Positions 33,454-42,588 are shown, numbered from the stretch's first letter. The stretch: 64,000 nucleotides of DNA from Pedobacter ginsenosidimutans (GCF_001442625.1 NZ_LMZQ01000014.1:124001-188000); one strand, 5' to 3'. Made by a program: numbers and translations. The notes: generated by a model from the sequence alone, not told the origin.

Positions 33454-34785
33454 ATGTATCAATTAACAGTACCTGCAGATCGCGTTAACGAATCGTTAAG
33501 TAAGCACATTTTGGCCGATGGTTTCGACCTGACTTATGATATGGAAAAAAGTCATGGTGCTTACATTTACGATGCTAAACACAACAGAACTTTACTCGAT
33601 TTTTTTACTTGTTTTGCTTCCGTTCCTTTAGGTTATAACCACCCTAAAATGATCAATGATGAAGCGTTTAAAAAAAATCTTCTCCTCGCTGCATTAGCCA
33701 ATCCATCGAACTCTGATGTTTACACCCAGCAGTATGCGCAGTTTGTTGAAACATTTTCTAAAGTTGGCATTCCCGCTTACCTGCCACATGCTTTTTTTAT
33801 TGCTGGTGGAGGCTTAGCAGTAGAAAATGCAATTAAGGTAGCCATGGACTGGAAAGTTCAGAAAAACTTTGCAAAAGGATATACCGAAGAAAAAGGCTTT
33901 AAGGTTTTGCACTTCGAAAGGGCATTTCATGGCAGAACGGGTTATACTTTAAGCTTAACCAATACCCTACCCGATAAAACCAAGTGGTTTGCCAAATTCG
34001 ATTGGCCAAGAGTGGCTGTTCCGGAAGTTAAATTTCCGCTTTCAGGAAATAATTTAAGTCATGCCATTCAAACCGAAGAAACATCTTTAGCTCAGATCAA
34101 AAAAGCCTTTGCAGATAATAAAGACGATATCTGTGCTATAATTGTAGAGCCAATCCAATCTGAAGGTGGAGATAACCACCTGCGTGAAGAATTTTTGATA
34201 CAACTTAAGGCTTTGGCCGATGAAAATGATGCCTTCTTGATTTATGATGAAGTACAAACTGGCGTTGGGTTAACAGGTAAATTCTGGTGCCATCAACATT
34301 TTAGTGAAAAAACTCGACCAGACATCATCGCTTTTGGAAAAAAAATGCAGGTTTGCGGTATCCTTGTAGGTAATAAGGTAGAAGAAATTGAAACCAATGT
34401 ATTTAAAGTGCCAAGCCGTATTAACTCAACATGGGGAGGCAATTTGGTTGATATGGTACGTTCAACGCAGATCTTGCAAATTGTAGAAGAAGACCAGCTT
34501 TGTGAGAATGCTGAAAAAGTGGGTACTTACTTGAGAGATCAACTAGAAAATCTATCGCATAGGTTTGATCAAATGACAAATGTTCGTGGAAGAGGTTTGT
34601 TGTGTTCTTTTGATTTCCCCACAAAAGAAATGCGCAATGCATTTATTGGAAAAGGATTGGAAAACAATGTGATGTTTTTGGGCTGTGGTGAAAAAACGAT
34701 ACGCTTTCGCCCGGCACTTTGCATTGAGCAAAAGCATATTGACGAAGGCTTGACGGTTATGGAAAAAATATTGCCTTTATTGTAG
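33454..34785 (+). CDS. lat: L-lysine 6-transaminase
   Basis: A class III PLP aminotransferase of about 443 residues that moves the epsilon-amino group of lysine to 2-oxoglutarate, giving 2-aminoadipate semialdehyde (cyclises to piperideine-6-carboxylate). DFFTCFASVPLGYNHPKM, the phosphate-binding FIAGGGLAVENAIKVAMDWK, FHGRTGYTLSLTNT and the PLP-lysine segment IIAFGKKMQ are clearly of the lysine 6-transaminase type. The ATG at 33454 was chosen because a -7 box overlaps the upstream TTG. A membrane-anchored hypothetical and a methyltransferase gene follow. Confidence 0.93.
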   Translation: MYQLTVPADRVNESLSKHILADGFDLTYDMEKSHGAYIYDAKHNRTLLDFFTCFASVPLGYNHPKMINDEAFKKNLLLAALANPSNSDVYTQQYAQFVETFSKVGIPAYLPHAFFIAGGGLAVENAIKVAMDWKVQKNFAKGYTEEKGFKVLHFERAFHGRTGYTLSLTNTLPDKTKWFAKFDWPRVAVPEVKFPLSGNNLSHAIQTEETSLAQIKKAFADNKDDICAIIVEPIQSEGGDNHLREEFLIQLKALADENDAFLIYDEVQTGVGLTGKFWCHQHFSEKTRPDIIAFGKKMQVCGILVGNKVEEIETNVFKVPSRINSTWGGNLVDMVRSTQILQIVEEDQLCENAEKVGTYLRDQLENLSHRFDQMTNVRGRGLLCSFDFPTKEMRNAFIGKGLENNVMFLGCGEKTIRFRPALCIEQKHIDEGLTVMEKILPLL

Positions 34786-34787
34786 GC

Positions 34788-35189
34788 ATGAATAAAAAAT
34801 CGTTAATTTATTTCTTAGTTGCAGGCATTTTAGTATTGATCTTTTTCATGGTTAAGGCTGTTTTTGATCAGCCTGGGATTGAGGATATGAAAGCCGGTTT
34901 TAAAGAAGTTGCCAAGTATAGAAATGCAAATAACACTGGTCCGGTACAACGGATTTATATCGTTTCAGTTAAAGATTCGATATGGAAAGAAATGGAAGAT
35001 TATGGCAATCTAATGCCCCATACAAAATATGGTAATACAAAAGTTTATTTCTTTATGCAAAACGGAAATATTCCAAATACATTACAGCCTGGAGCAATAA
35101 ACTTCGATCCATCTTTTAATAAAGCTTGTATTGCCTTATTTGAAAAAAGTGCAATGAGCCAATCGGCATTTAATAAGTATCCGTTTTAA
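34788..35189 (+). CDS. Membrane-anchored protein, unknown function
   Basis: A 133-residue protein with one N-terminal hydrophobic helix (about residues 5-25) and a soluble domain rich in aromatic residues. The helix has no cleavage site I trust, so it may be a membrane anchor. I do not recognise the domain (KEVAKYRNANNTGPVQRIYIVSVKDS). It starts two bases after the lysine aminotransferase stop, which points to translational coupling. Confidence 0.75.
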   Translation: MNKKSLIYFLVAGILVLIFFMVKAVFDQPGIEDMKAGFKEVAKYRNANNTGPVQRIYIVSVKDSIWKEMEDYGNLMPHTKYGNTKVYFFMQNGNIPNTLQPGAINFDPSFNKACIALFEKSAMSQSAFNKYPF

Positions 35190-35215
35190 ACGCAGTTTTT
35201 TTTTTATAATTACAA

Positions 35216-36076
35216 ATGAATCGTGATTATAGTTCGATAAGTCCATCAGCAAAATCGCTTTTACTTGCCAAAAGTTTAACGAATATTCCGTTTGTTGCTG
35301 ATGCTGTTAAGTTAATTTACGGCAACGGCGCCCTTGAAAAATTATATCATAAAGATTTTGATGAGGTATTTTTAAAACGGTTGGTGCATTTTGAGAGTAG
35401 ATATTTATCTCTGGATAGCTTACTTTTTGCATCGGGCTCTTTAAATATTATAGAAATTTCTTCTGGTTATTCTTTCAGGGGCTTGGATCTGGTTTTAAGG
35501 CATCCGACTATTTATTATTTGGATACTGATTTACAAGGTGTAATTGATATCAAAAAAGATTTGGTTGATCGGCTAATTGTTGATGAGAAATTACAACTAA
35601 AGGGTAAACTCAAAACCGAAGCTTTAAATGCTTTGGATGGAGACGCTTTTTCAAATGCTATAAATCAAATGCCGCTCGGCCCGATTAGTATTATAAATGA
35701 AGGTTTACTGGTGTATTTAAATAATGAAGAAAAAAAATCACTATGTAAAACCATCCATAAATCATTAAAACAAAGAGGTGGTTATTGGATCACTGCTGAT
35801 GTATATGTTAAACGACCGGCACCTAAAAGTGAAACCAATGATTATTTTTCTCAGTTTCTGGAAGCACATCATGTAGAAGATAATAAGTTTGATAGCTTTG
35901 AACAGGCTGAACACTTCTTTCTTGAACAAGGCTTCAAATTAACAACTAAAGCAACTTCAGTTTGGCATCAACTTTCCTCGCTAAAATATATTGATATTGA
36001 ATTATTAAAAAAAATGAAAGAACAGGCGAATAAAATTGGGAGAATCCGAGAAACCTGGGTGCTAAAAGCGATTTAA
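35216..36076 (+). CDS. LCM-family (leucine carboxyl/TcmP-like) SAM-dependent methyltransferase
   Basis: A 286-residue methyltransferase. The SAM-binding region NIIEISSGYSFRGLDLVLRHPTIYYLDTDLQGV and the later ISIINEGLLVYLNNEEKKSL are typical of the LCM/PPM1/TcmP family, where the second block is usually (V/I)xEGLLxYL. It methylates small-molecule or protein carboxyl or hydroxyl groups; the substrate cannot be told. It is 26 bases after the previous gene and may share the lysine aminotransferase transcript. Confidence 0.82.
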   Translation: MNRDYSSISPSAKSLLLAKSLTNIPFVADAVKLIYGNGALEKLYHKDFDEVFLKRLVHFESRYLSLDSLLFASGSLNIIEISSGYSFRGLDLVLRHPTIYYLDTDLQGVIDIKKDLVDRLIVDEKLQLKGKLKTEALNALDGDAFSNAINQMPLGPISIINEGLLVYLNNEEKKSLCKTIHKSLKQRGGYWITADVYVKRPAPKSETNDYFSQFLEAHHVEDNKFDSFEQAEHFFLEQGFKLTTKATSVWHQLSSLKYIDIELLKKMKEQANKIGRIRETWVLKAI

Positions 36077-36719
36077 TTAAATAAAACCGGGCTGCAATTC
36101 CGCATTTTCTAGTCCTAATAGAACGAAATACTCAGCATTCTGACATGTAAAATTCTAGAACTTGTTTGCCGAATGCTTAATCCTTATGATTTGGAAATGA
36201 AGGGTTCTGTGCATTTGGCATTTTCAGTCCCGCTTTCCCTCCTGCCAATTTGAACGAAATTGGCATCCGTTCCAATCGGGTTTATGAACAATGTTTTGTG
36301 CCACGGAGAACAAACTCCTCTAATCTGCCCCGGTCTGTGTCCTCACAGAACGGAATACACAAAATATACACTACCAGTCCAATCAATATGCCATTGTTAA
36401 ATAAACCTGACAGCAGCGAAAATCCTTTTGCTTGCAGCACCTTTAACATGCTATCATGCTGAGGCACTAAGCATCTGCAAGCCATGGAACAGAGGCTCCT
36501 CACCTCAGCACTTCAAAACCCGCAAAAAGATTGTAGCGAATGGCAGGACTGCAGCAACCATGAAATGCTGACATTCATTTCCCAACCCTAAAAACCCTGC
36601 TATTTATCATAATACATCAGTTTTCAACTACGCTCAAACTGGCAAGCAACTAATCAGCCCAGCTCAAAACCAGCGAAGTTCCCAAACTGCTCTTACGCTT
36701 CAAACTTCGTGAGTTTTCC
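36077..36719. repeat. 643-base convergent gap made of degraded dispersed repeats
   Basis: No credible gene lies here. Recognisable pieces are 36228-36284 (GCCAATTTG..CAATCGGGTTTATGA, compare 20594-20630), a hairpin at 36331-36353 (GGTCTGTG..CACAGA, compare 5759-5780), 36391-36418 (CCATTGTTAAATAAACCTGA, compare 20680-20708), and 36454-36509 (CATGCTGAGGCACTAAGC..CACCTCAGC), a large imperfect stem-loop. GTAGCGAATGGCAGGACTGC at about 36534 resembles GCGATAGCAGGACTGC at about 62308. Confidence 0.7.
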
Positions 36720-38081
36720 CTAAACAAAAGCCGAAAATCCCGTTATGGCCCTACCTACAATCAGCGTATTAATTTCTTTTGTACCCTCATACGAATAAAT
36801 CGCCTCGGCGTCGGCCACAAAACGTGCTACATTATATTCTAGTAAAATACCGTTCCCACCCATTACCTCACGGGCCTTGCTCACCACATCACGCGTACGT
36901 AACGAACAAAATACCTTTGCTAACGAAGCGTGTTCATCTTTCAACAGACCCTGATCCTGCAATTGTGACAACCTAAAACATAATGTTTGCATTGCCGTTA
37001 AATTCGACAGCATCTCAACTAAATGGTTTTGAATCAATTGAAAAGATGCAATGGGTTTACCAAACTGTTTTCGGGTGCGGGTATAATCCAATGCATTTTC
37101 GTAAGCGCCACGAGCGCAGCCAACAGCCTGCCAAGCCACCCCTGCCCTTGTCATTTGCAATACCTTTGCTGTATCTTTAAATGAGTTTGCATTTTGTAAG
37201 CGATCGGCCTCTTCTACTTCACAATTGGTTAAAGTGATAATTCCATTCTGCACAATCCGCAATGCCATTTTATCCTGCATTTTTTCTACCGCAAAACCCG
37301 GATTATCTTTTTTTACAATAAAGCCCTTAACCTCCCCACTTTCTTCATCTCGTGCCCAAATAATTAAGATATCGGCGAAAGTGGCGTTACCGATCCATTT
37401 TTTCTGACCATTTAATATCCATTTGCCATCTATTTTTTTGCAGGTTGTGGTTAAGCCTCCAGCAGCAGCAGAGCCCACTTCGGGTTCAGTTAGTCCAAAT
37501 GCACCGATAATTTTAAATTGCTGCATCAGCGGTAACCACTGTTGTTTTTGTTCTTCCGATCCACATAAATAGATCGATCCCATAGCCAAACCACTCTGTA
37601 CACCAAAAAAAGTAGAAATCGAGGTATCAATCCTAGCCATTTCCATCGCTAAAATCCCTTCCATCAAATTCGATTTTCCTGGGCAGCCATAACCTTTATA
37701 CGTTAAACCACAAATATTAAGCTCAGCAAGTTTTGGGATGATTTCAAAAGGAAATTCGGCTTTGTTCCAGTAATGATTTACAATGGGTTTTACTTCTTTT
37801 TCTAAAAAAGCACGCACTTTTAACTGGAGTTCGCGATCCTCATCGTTGAGCGCCTCGTCGCCCAAATGGTAAAAATCACCTTCAATTGGGGGTAATTCTC
37901 GTTTTTTACCCGATCCACCCATCATTTTCATCATCCCCTGAATCTGTTTATCATCAAGGCTGGATATCGTTTCGACCATTTTGGGTAAATCGACTTTTTT
38001 TGATAAAGCTTCTAACTTATCGAAATCTACATGTTTGAAAAGATTGTACGCGTTTTTAAGAGAAGAGAATATATTCGCCAT
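36720..38081 (-). CDS. Acyl-CoA dehydrogenase family protein
   Basis: An FAD enzyme of about 453 residues from the ATG at 38081. FGLTEPEVGS, NGQKKWIGNATFADILIIWARD and the C-terminal EVMGGNGILLEYNVARFVADAEAIYSYEGTKEINTLIVGRAITG are classical acyl-CoA dehydrogenase blocks, and the latter is of the glutaryl-CoA/isovaleryl-CoA dehydrogenase type (catalytic Glu in YEGTKEIN). The N-terminal 60 residues are an extra helical extension with a MMKMMGGSG segment. The CoA substrate cannot be determined. It lies downstream of bshB1 but is separated by 180 bases with an inverted repeat. Confidence 0.9.
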   Translation of the reverse strand: MANIFSSLKNAYNLFKHVDFDKLEALSKKVDLPKMVETISSLDDKQIQGMMKMMGGSGKKRELPPIEGDFYHLGDEALNDEDRELQLKVRAFLEKEVKPIVNHYWNKAEFPFEIIPKLAELNICGLTYKGYGCPGKSNLMEGILAMEMARIDTSISTFFGVQSGLAMGSIYLCGSEEQKQQWLPLMQQFKIIGAFGLTEPEVGSAAAGGLTTTCKKIDGKWILNGQKKWIGNATFADILIIWARDEESGEVKGFIVKKDNPGFAVEKMQDKMALRIVQNGIITLTNCEVEEADRLQNANSFKDTAKVLQMTRAGVAWQAVGCARGAYENALDYTRTRKQFGKPIASFQLIQNHLVEMLSNLTAMQTLCFRLSQLQDQGLLKDEHASLAKVFCSLRTRDVVSKAREVMGGNGILLEYNVARFVADAEAIYSYEGTKEINTLIVGRAITGFSAFV

Positions 38082-38134
38082 TATTATTCGTTTTGAGAAT
38101 AACAAACGAAGGGCGGTTTTGTTGGACTTGCAAG

Positions 38135-38254
38135 TTTAACCGCAAAGGATGCAAAGTTTTTCGCGAAGAAAAAGAAGAACAGAAGACAAATTACTTCATG
38201 GCTAGCTCTTCCCTTTGCGCTCTTTGCGAACCTCTTATTTTCTTTGCGGTTAAA
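38135..38254. repeat. Long inverted repeat with GCAAAG motifs between bshB1 and acyl-CoA dehydrogenase
   Basis: TTTAACCGCAAAG (38135-38147) is perfectly complementary to 38242-38254, and inside it GATGCAAAG/CTTTGCGCTCTTTGCG repeat the theme imperfectly. It is followed by a run of A on the plus strand. The whole element can form a large cruciform. It resembles a GCAAAG-type dispersed repeat seen in many bacteria. Confidence 0.7.
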
Positions 38255-38261
38255 AAAAAAG

Positions 38262-38978
38262 TTACCTCAAATCAAATAAATTATCAACCCCCAGCAATTT
38301 TCTCGAAGTAAAACCCTCGCCGAAAGTGGTGCCGATACTTTTGCCAAATTCTCTCGAACGGCCAATTACGCTTTCAAAAAACTCTGGAGAAGAAATATAG
38401 GTTTGCAAGCCATCTACATCAGGATTATAAAACTGGGTCTTAAAGGCTTTGATCGATTCGATTTTCTTATCCATGTGGTCAGAAATATCTACAATAATAT
38501 CAGGTTTTAGGTACCTGTCTTGAATATACTGTAACAACAATCTTGGCCGGTGTGCTTCTTGTTTAACACCATCTATCGAAGTCTCTATTTTTGGCAGTCC
38601 TGATAAAAAAACCGAATCATAAACCAGATCTCCAGCTCTGCCATGATCAGGGTGACGGTCTTCTAAAGCATTGCTTAAAATAATTTCCGGTTGATATTTT
38701 CTGATTGCTTTAATCACTTCCAAACGATGAAATTCATCATTCTGAAAAAAGCCATCTCTCATTCCTAAATTCTCACGGGCGTGTAAACCCAAAATTTTCG
38801 CAGAATCTGCAGCTTCTTCATCTCTTGTTTCAGCTGTTCCACGGGTACCCAATTCACCTCGGGTTAAATCTACGATCCCTACTTTTTTACCAAGTGCAAT
38901 ATGTTTTAAAATGGTTCCTGAGCAACAAAGTTCTGCATCGTCAGGATGCACGGCTATCACTAAAATATCTAATTTCAT
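38262..38978 (-). CDS. bshB1: Bacillithiol biosynthesis deacetylase BshB1
   Basis: A 238-residue zinc-dependent PIG-L/LmbE deacetylase that converts GlcNAc-malate to GlcN-malate in bacillithiol synthesis. The zinc-binding motif HPDDAELCCSG (residues 10-20) and the later HPDHGRAG are present, and TRGELGTRG is typical of BshB1. It starts three bases after the glutathione peroxidase-like gene stop. That gene and DUF4294 form one operon with it, so a thiol/peroxide function of the whole operon is plausible. bshA and bshC are not in this window. Confidence 0.93.
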   Translation of the reverse strand: MKLDILVIAVHPDDAELCCSGTILKHIALGKKVGIVDLTRGELGTRGTAETRDEEAADSAKILGLHARENLGMRDGFFQNDEFHRLEVIKAIRKYQPEIILSNALEDRHPDHGRAGDLVYDSVFLSGLPKIETSIDGVKQEAHRPRLLLQYIQDRYLKPDIIVDISDHMDKKIESIKAFKTQFYNPDVDGLQTYISSPEFFESVIGRSREFGKSIGTTFGEGFTSRKLLGVDNLFDLR

Positions 38979-38981
38979 TAT

Positions 38982-39494
38982 TTATTGGGCATTTTGGTTC
39001 AGCAGTTGCTGAATTTTCTTTTTAATCTTCGAACTCAAGGGTTTGGTAAAGGGTAAGAAATAATCTTCCAACTCGCCATTTTTGTTCAGGAGGTACTTGT
39101 GAAAGTTCCAACGGGGTTTCGAACTTAATTTTGTGTTTTGTTTTTTCTCGCTCAGAAATTGATAAAGGGGATGGGCATGTGCCCCACGAACCATAATTTT
39201 ATCAAAAATGGGAAATTTTACGCCATGGTTAATCTCACAGAAAGATGCAATATCAGATCCATTAAGCGGTTCCTGTTTTCCAAAATCGTTGGTCGGAAAG
39301 CCCAGAATTTCAAAATCTGGACTGTTAATTTCGTCTTTTAGCTGTTGTAATTCCTTTAATTGTGGTGTAAAACCACATTCAGATGCGGTATTTACAATTA
39401 AAACAACTTTATTGCGGTAGGCTGATAACGGCTGCTCTTCGCCATTAATTTTTTTAACCTTAAATGAATAAATATTCGGAATGCGTTCCTGCAT
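38982..39494 (-). CDS. Glutathione peroxidase family protein
   Basis: A 170-residue thioredoxin-fold peroxidase. The catalytic tetrad is complete: Cys40 in NTASECGFTPQ, Gln74 in FGKQEP, and Trp129 and Asn130 in WNFHKYLL. Cys86 lies in a DIASFC segment and could be the resolving cysteine. With no glutathione expected, it would use thioredoxin or bacillithiol as reductant, which fits bshB1 three bases downstream. Length is normal for the bacterial form. Confidence 0.93.
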   Translation of the reverse strand: MQERIPNIYSFKVKKINGEEQPLSAYRNKVVLIVNTASECGFTPQLKELQQLKDEINSPDFEILGFPTNDFGKQEPLNGSDIASFCEINHGVKFPIFDKIMVRGAHAHPLYQFLSEKKQNTKLSSKPRWNFHKYLLNKNGELEDYFLPFTKPLSSKIKKKIQQLLNQNAQ

Positions 39495-39500
39495 TATATG

Positions 39501-40115
39501 TTATTGATAAAATCCTGAAGTACGGATAATAGATTCTATATCCCTATCCTCGTTCGGATCGTAAGTGCTTTTTAAGTTATGTCCTACCACGCGGGCCACA
39601 ATCTGATAAGAAAATGCAGCAAAACCACCCTTGGTTTGCTTTACAATATCATACGTTGTTCTGCCCACTTCACGGTCGATCAGCTTCGTTAAAATCTGAC
39701 CTTGAGTAATCGTTAATTCCTTTATTTCGCGGTTAAACATGTCTTTAATTTCTTTATCACATTGTTTAACCAGTTGTTTCTGTTCCTTTTTCTCTGGTGT
39801 ACGGGCAATATCCTGCTCTAATTGCTCGTATCTACGTTTTGCAAACAGTGCATATGGCATTACTTTTAATACGTTATACCTTAAGCGATTATATGCGGCC
39901 TGTTCTGCCGGCGATTTCCATATCCTTGCAGCATAAATAGATACATCGTTAAGCTGCATCCACGGAATCATTACGCCATTATCATTTGTTGAGGCTACTC
40001 TTATTGTATCGCTTTTACCCAATTTAGGGAATATTGGCGCAGCAGGATCCTGTGCCCGTAACGAAATGCTACAAATCATTACAATACAAAGAAAAAAGAG
40101 CCCTTTAATTTTCAT
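39501..40115 (-). CDS. DUF4294 exported protein
   Basis: A 204-residue exported protein (signal peptide to about residue 21, SLRAQ). The mature domain matches DUF4294, with IPWMQLNDVSIYAARIWKSP.E..AYNRLRYNVLKVMPYA and the second block ITQGQILTKLIDREVGRTTYDIVKQTKGGFAAFSYQ. It is found almost only in Bacteroidota and its function is unknown. It is first in an operon with the peroxidase and bshB1, six bases before the first. Confidence 0.9.
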   Translation of the reverse strand: MKIKGLFFLCIVMICSISLRAQDPAAPIFPKLGKSDTIRVASTNDNGVMIPWMQLNDVSIYAARIWKSPAEQAAYNRLRYNVLKVMPYALFAKRRYEQLEQDIARTPEKKEQKQLVKQCDKEIKDMFNREIKELTITQGQILTKLIDREVGRTTYDIVKQTKGGFAAFSYQIVARVVGHNLKSTYDPNEDRDIESIIRTSGFYQ

Positions 40116-40130
40116 AAATTTATACTTTTA

Positions 40131-40138
40131 CAAAGTTA
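40131..40138 (-). promoter_or_regulatory. -7 promoter element of the DUF4294-gpx-bshB1 operon
   Basis: On the minus strand the sequence reads TAACTTTG, matching TAnnTTTG, 15 bases before the DUF4294 start codon. Confidence 0.55.
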
Positions 40139-40224
40139 GGTGTTATTTCATATATTAGGTGTTTCACAAAACTAATATAAGTTTTATTCATAAATAAGAC
40201 GCAATTTTTACGCAAAAAATACAA

Positions 40225-42432
40225 ATGAAAACAGAGTTAGTGATTGATTTAGAGGCGGAAAAGCAAGAGATTCTAAAAAGATATAGGGCATTACTACGGG
40301 CAAGCAAATCTACTTTACAAAAGGGCGATAAAAAAGAAATCAGGAAAGCTTTCGATATGGCACTGGAGAGCCATAAAGATATGCGCCGAAAATCTGGCGA
40401 ACCCTATATCTACCACCCCATCGCTGTGGCGCAGATTGCTGCTGAAGAAATTGGCTTAGGAACAACCTCTATTGTATGTGCCTTATTGCACGATGTGGTA
40501 GAAGATACCGATATCACTTTAGAAGACATTGAACGCGAATTTGGCAAGAAAACCGCTAAAATTATCGACGGTTTAACCAAAATATCTGGCGTTTTCGATA
40601 CCAATAGCTCTTTACAGGCCGAAAATTTCCGTAAAATGTTGCTTACCCTTGCAGATGATGTGAGGGTAATCCTGATCAAACTTGCCGATCGTTTGCATAA
40701 TATGCGTACAATGGATTTTATGCCCCGCCACAAGCAGCTTAAAATCGCTTCAGAAACCATTTATTTGTATGCACCATTAGCCCATAGATTGGGTTTATAT
40801 GCCATAAAATCAGAGTTGGAAGATCTTTCGATGAAATATCTCGACCCTGACACTTACAAATTCATAGCAAAAAAATTAAACGAGAAAAAAGCTGAACGTG
40901 CGCTTTTCATCAAAAAATTCGTCGAACCGATTGATGAAATTGTTCACGAACAAGGTTTAGTGGCCGATGTTTACGGCAGACCCAAATCAATCCACTCCAT
41001 CTGGAACAAGATGAAAAAGAAAAATATTCCTTTCGAAGAGGTTTACGATCTTTTTGCCATCCGGATTATTTTGGACTCGGCACCCGAAAATGAAAAGGCC
41101 GATTGCTGGAAAGCCTATTCAATTGTTACCGATTTATACCGCCCAAATCCAGATCGTTTACGCGATTGGGTTTCCTCACCAAAAGGAAATGGCTATGAAA
41201 GTTTGCACACTACGGTGATGGGGCCACGCGGACAATGGGTTGAGGTACAGATCCGTACACAACGCATGAACGAAATTGCAGAGAAAGGTTTTGCTGCACA
41301 CTGGAAATACAAAGAATCGAGTAACGATAACGGTCTTGATCAGTGGATCCAGAAAGTACGCGAAATGCTGAGCAACCCGGAAGCCAACGCTTTAGATTTC
41401 CTGGACGATTTCAAGATGAACCTTTTCTCGGATGAGATTTTTATTTTCACGCCAAAAGGTGCCTTGATCCAGTTGCCTCTAGGCGCTACCGCATTAGATT
41501 TTGCATTCGAGATCCATACCGATGTAGGCGCAACCTGTATAGGCGCTAAAGTAAATCACAAGCTGGTCCCTATTTCGTATAAACTTCAAAATGGCGATCA
41601 GGTAGAGATTATCACCTCAAGCAAACAAACGCCTAAAGAAGACTGGTTAAACGTGGTGGTTACAGCCAAAGCGAAATCGAAAATTAAGTCATCTCTAAAA
41701 GAAGAAAAGCGGAAAATTGCCGAAAATGGAAAAGAAATCTTAGAAAGGAAGCTGAAATCGTTAAAAATTACCTACAATACTGATAATCTACAAAAGTTAA
41801 GTTATTTCTTTAAACTGCCTTCTACACAAGAGCTTTTTGTTAATGTTGCGCTTGGAAAAATCGAACTGAAAGATATAAAAGAGTATCTATCAAGCGAGAA
41901 AGAAGTTGAAAACCGCGGCCCGGAACGCCCTGAAAATCTTTCAGTTGACGGAATCAAGAGTAAAATTAAAGGTGGAGAATCTGACATTTTATTGATTGGC
42001 GAAGATATGCAGCGCATTGATTATACCTTGGCTGCTTGTTGTAACCCAATTCCCGGCGATGATGTTTTTGGTTTTATTACCGTGAGCGAAGGCATTAAAA
42101 TACACCGTACCAACTGCCCTAACGCTGCACAGCTAATGGCCAATTATGGTTATCGCGTGGTGAAAGCAAAATGGAACAAACAACAGGAATTAACTTTCTT
42201 AACCGGCTTGCGCATTGTAGGTATTGATGATGTAGGGTTGATCAATAATATCACCAGGGTTATCTCTACCGACTTTAAAGTAAATATGAGATCGATTACT
42301 GTTGATACCAATGAGGGGATTTTTGATGGTTCGATTATGATTTTCGTAAACGATACCGAACATCTGGAAAACCTGATTAAAAATTTATTAAAAGTTAGAG
42401 GTGTTACCGGAGTAACGAGGTTTGATGCATAA
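40225..42432 (+). CDS. rel: RelA/SpoT family (p)ppGpp synthetase/hydrolase
   Basis: A 735-residue bifunctional stringent-response enzyme. The HD hydrolase domain (about 50-200) has the YHPIAVA.IA and CALLHDVVEDTD motifs (His and HD ligands present), so hydrolase activity is expected. The synthetase domain (about 245-360) has VYGRPKSIHSIWNKM and FEEVYDLFAIRII. A TGS domain (about 400-460) and a C-terminal ACT domain (about 660-735, LTGLRIVGIDDVGLINNIT) follow. It makes and degrades the alarmone ppGpp. It is the only such gene in the window. Confidence 0.96.
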   Translation: MKTELVIDLEAEKQEILKRYRALLRASKSTLQKGDKKEIRKAFDMALESHKDMRRKSGEPYIYHPIAVAQIAAEEIGLGTTSIVCALLHDVVEDTDITLEDIEREFGKKTAKIIDGLTKISGVFDTNSSLQAENFRKMLLTLADDVRVILIKLADRLHNMRTMDFMPRHKQLKIASETIYLYAPLAHRLGLYAIKSELEDLSMKYLDPDTYKFIAKKLNEKKAERALFIKKFVEPIDEIVHEQGLVADVYGRPKSIHSIWNKMKKKNIPFEEVYDLFAIRIILDSAPENEKADCWKAYSIVTDLYRPNPDRLRDWVSSPKGNGYESLHTTVMGPRGQWVEVQIRTQRMNEIAEKGFAAHWKYKESSNDNGLDQWIQKVREMLSNPEANALDFLDDFKMNLFSDEIFIFTPKGALIQLPLGATALDFAFEIHTDVGATCIGAKVNHKLVPISYKLQNGDQVEIITSSKQTPKEDWLNVVVTAKAKSKIKSSLKEEKRKIAENGKEILERKLKSLKITYNTDNLQKLSYFFKLPSTQELFVNVALGKIELKDIKEYLSSEKEVENRGPERPENLSVDGIKSKIKGGESDILLIGEDMQRIDYTLAACCNPIPGDDVFGFITVSEGIKIHRTNCPNAAQLMANYGYRVVKAKWNKQQELTFLTGLRIVGIDDVGLINNITRVISTDFKVNMRSITVDTNEGIFDGSIMIFVNDTEHLENLIKNLLKVRGVTGVTRFDA

Positions 42433-42439
42433 ATGAGTT

Positions 42440-42540
42440 GGAAAGTTCGGAGTCAGATGTCGGAAGTCAGGATTTTGAGGCCTAAGTTGCAAGCTATTTG
42501 CAATTTAAACTTCTGACTCCCGACCCCAAACCTCCGACTT
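42440..42540. repeat. GTCGGGAGTC-type repeats between rel and fur
   Basis: Sequence such as AGTTCGGAGTCAGATGTCGG and, opposite in orientation, CTTCTGACTCCCGACC form an imperfect inverted pair. A related string, CGGACTCCCGACTGAAGAC, occurs at 58264-58296. It looks like a low-complexity dispersed repeat. Confidence 0.5.
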
Positions 42541-42588
42541 ATTACAACATTTCAACAATCAAACACTATAACAATCAAACAATTTACC

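Noticed and set aside
36250-36462. ORFs in the gap between the methyltransferase and acyl-CoA dehydrogenase genes (both strands)
   Set aside because: They cover repeat pieces shared with other gaps and have no recognisable domain or plausible initiation site.
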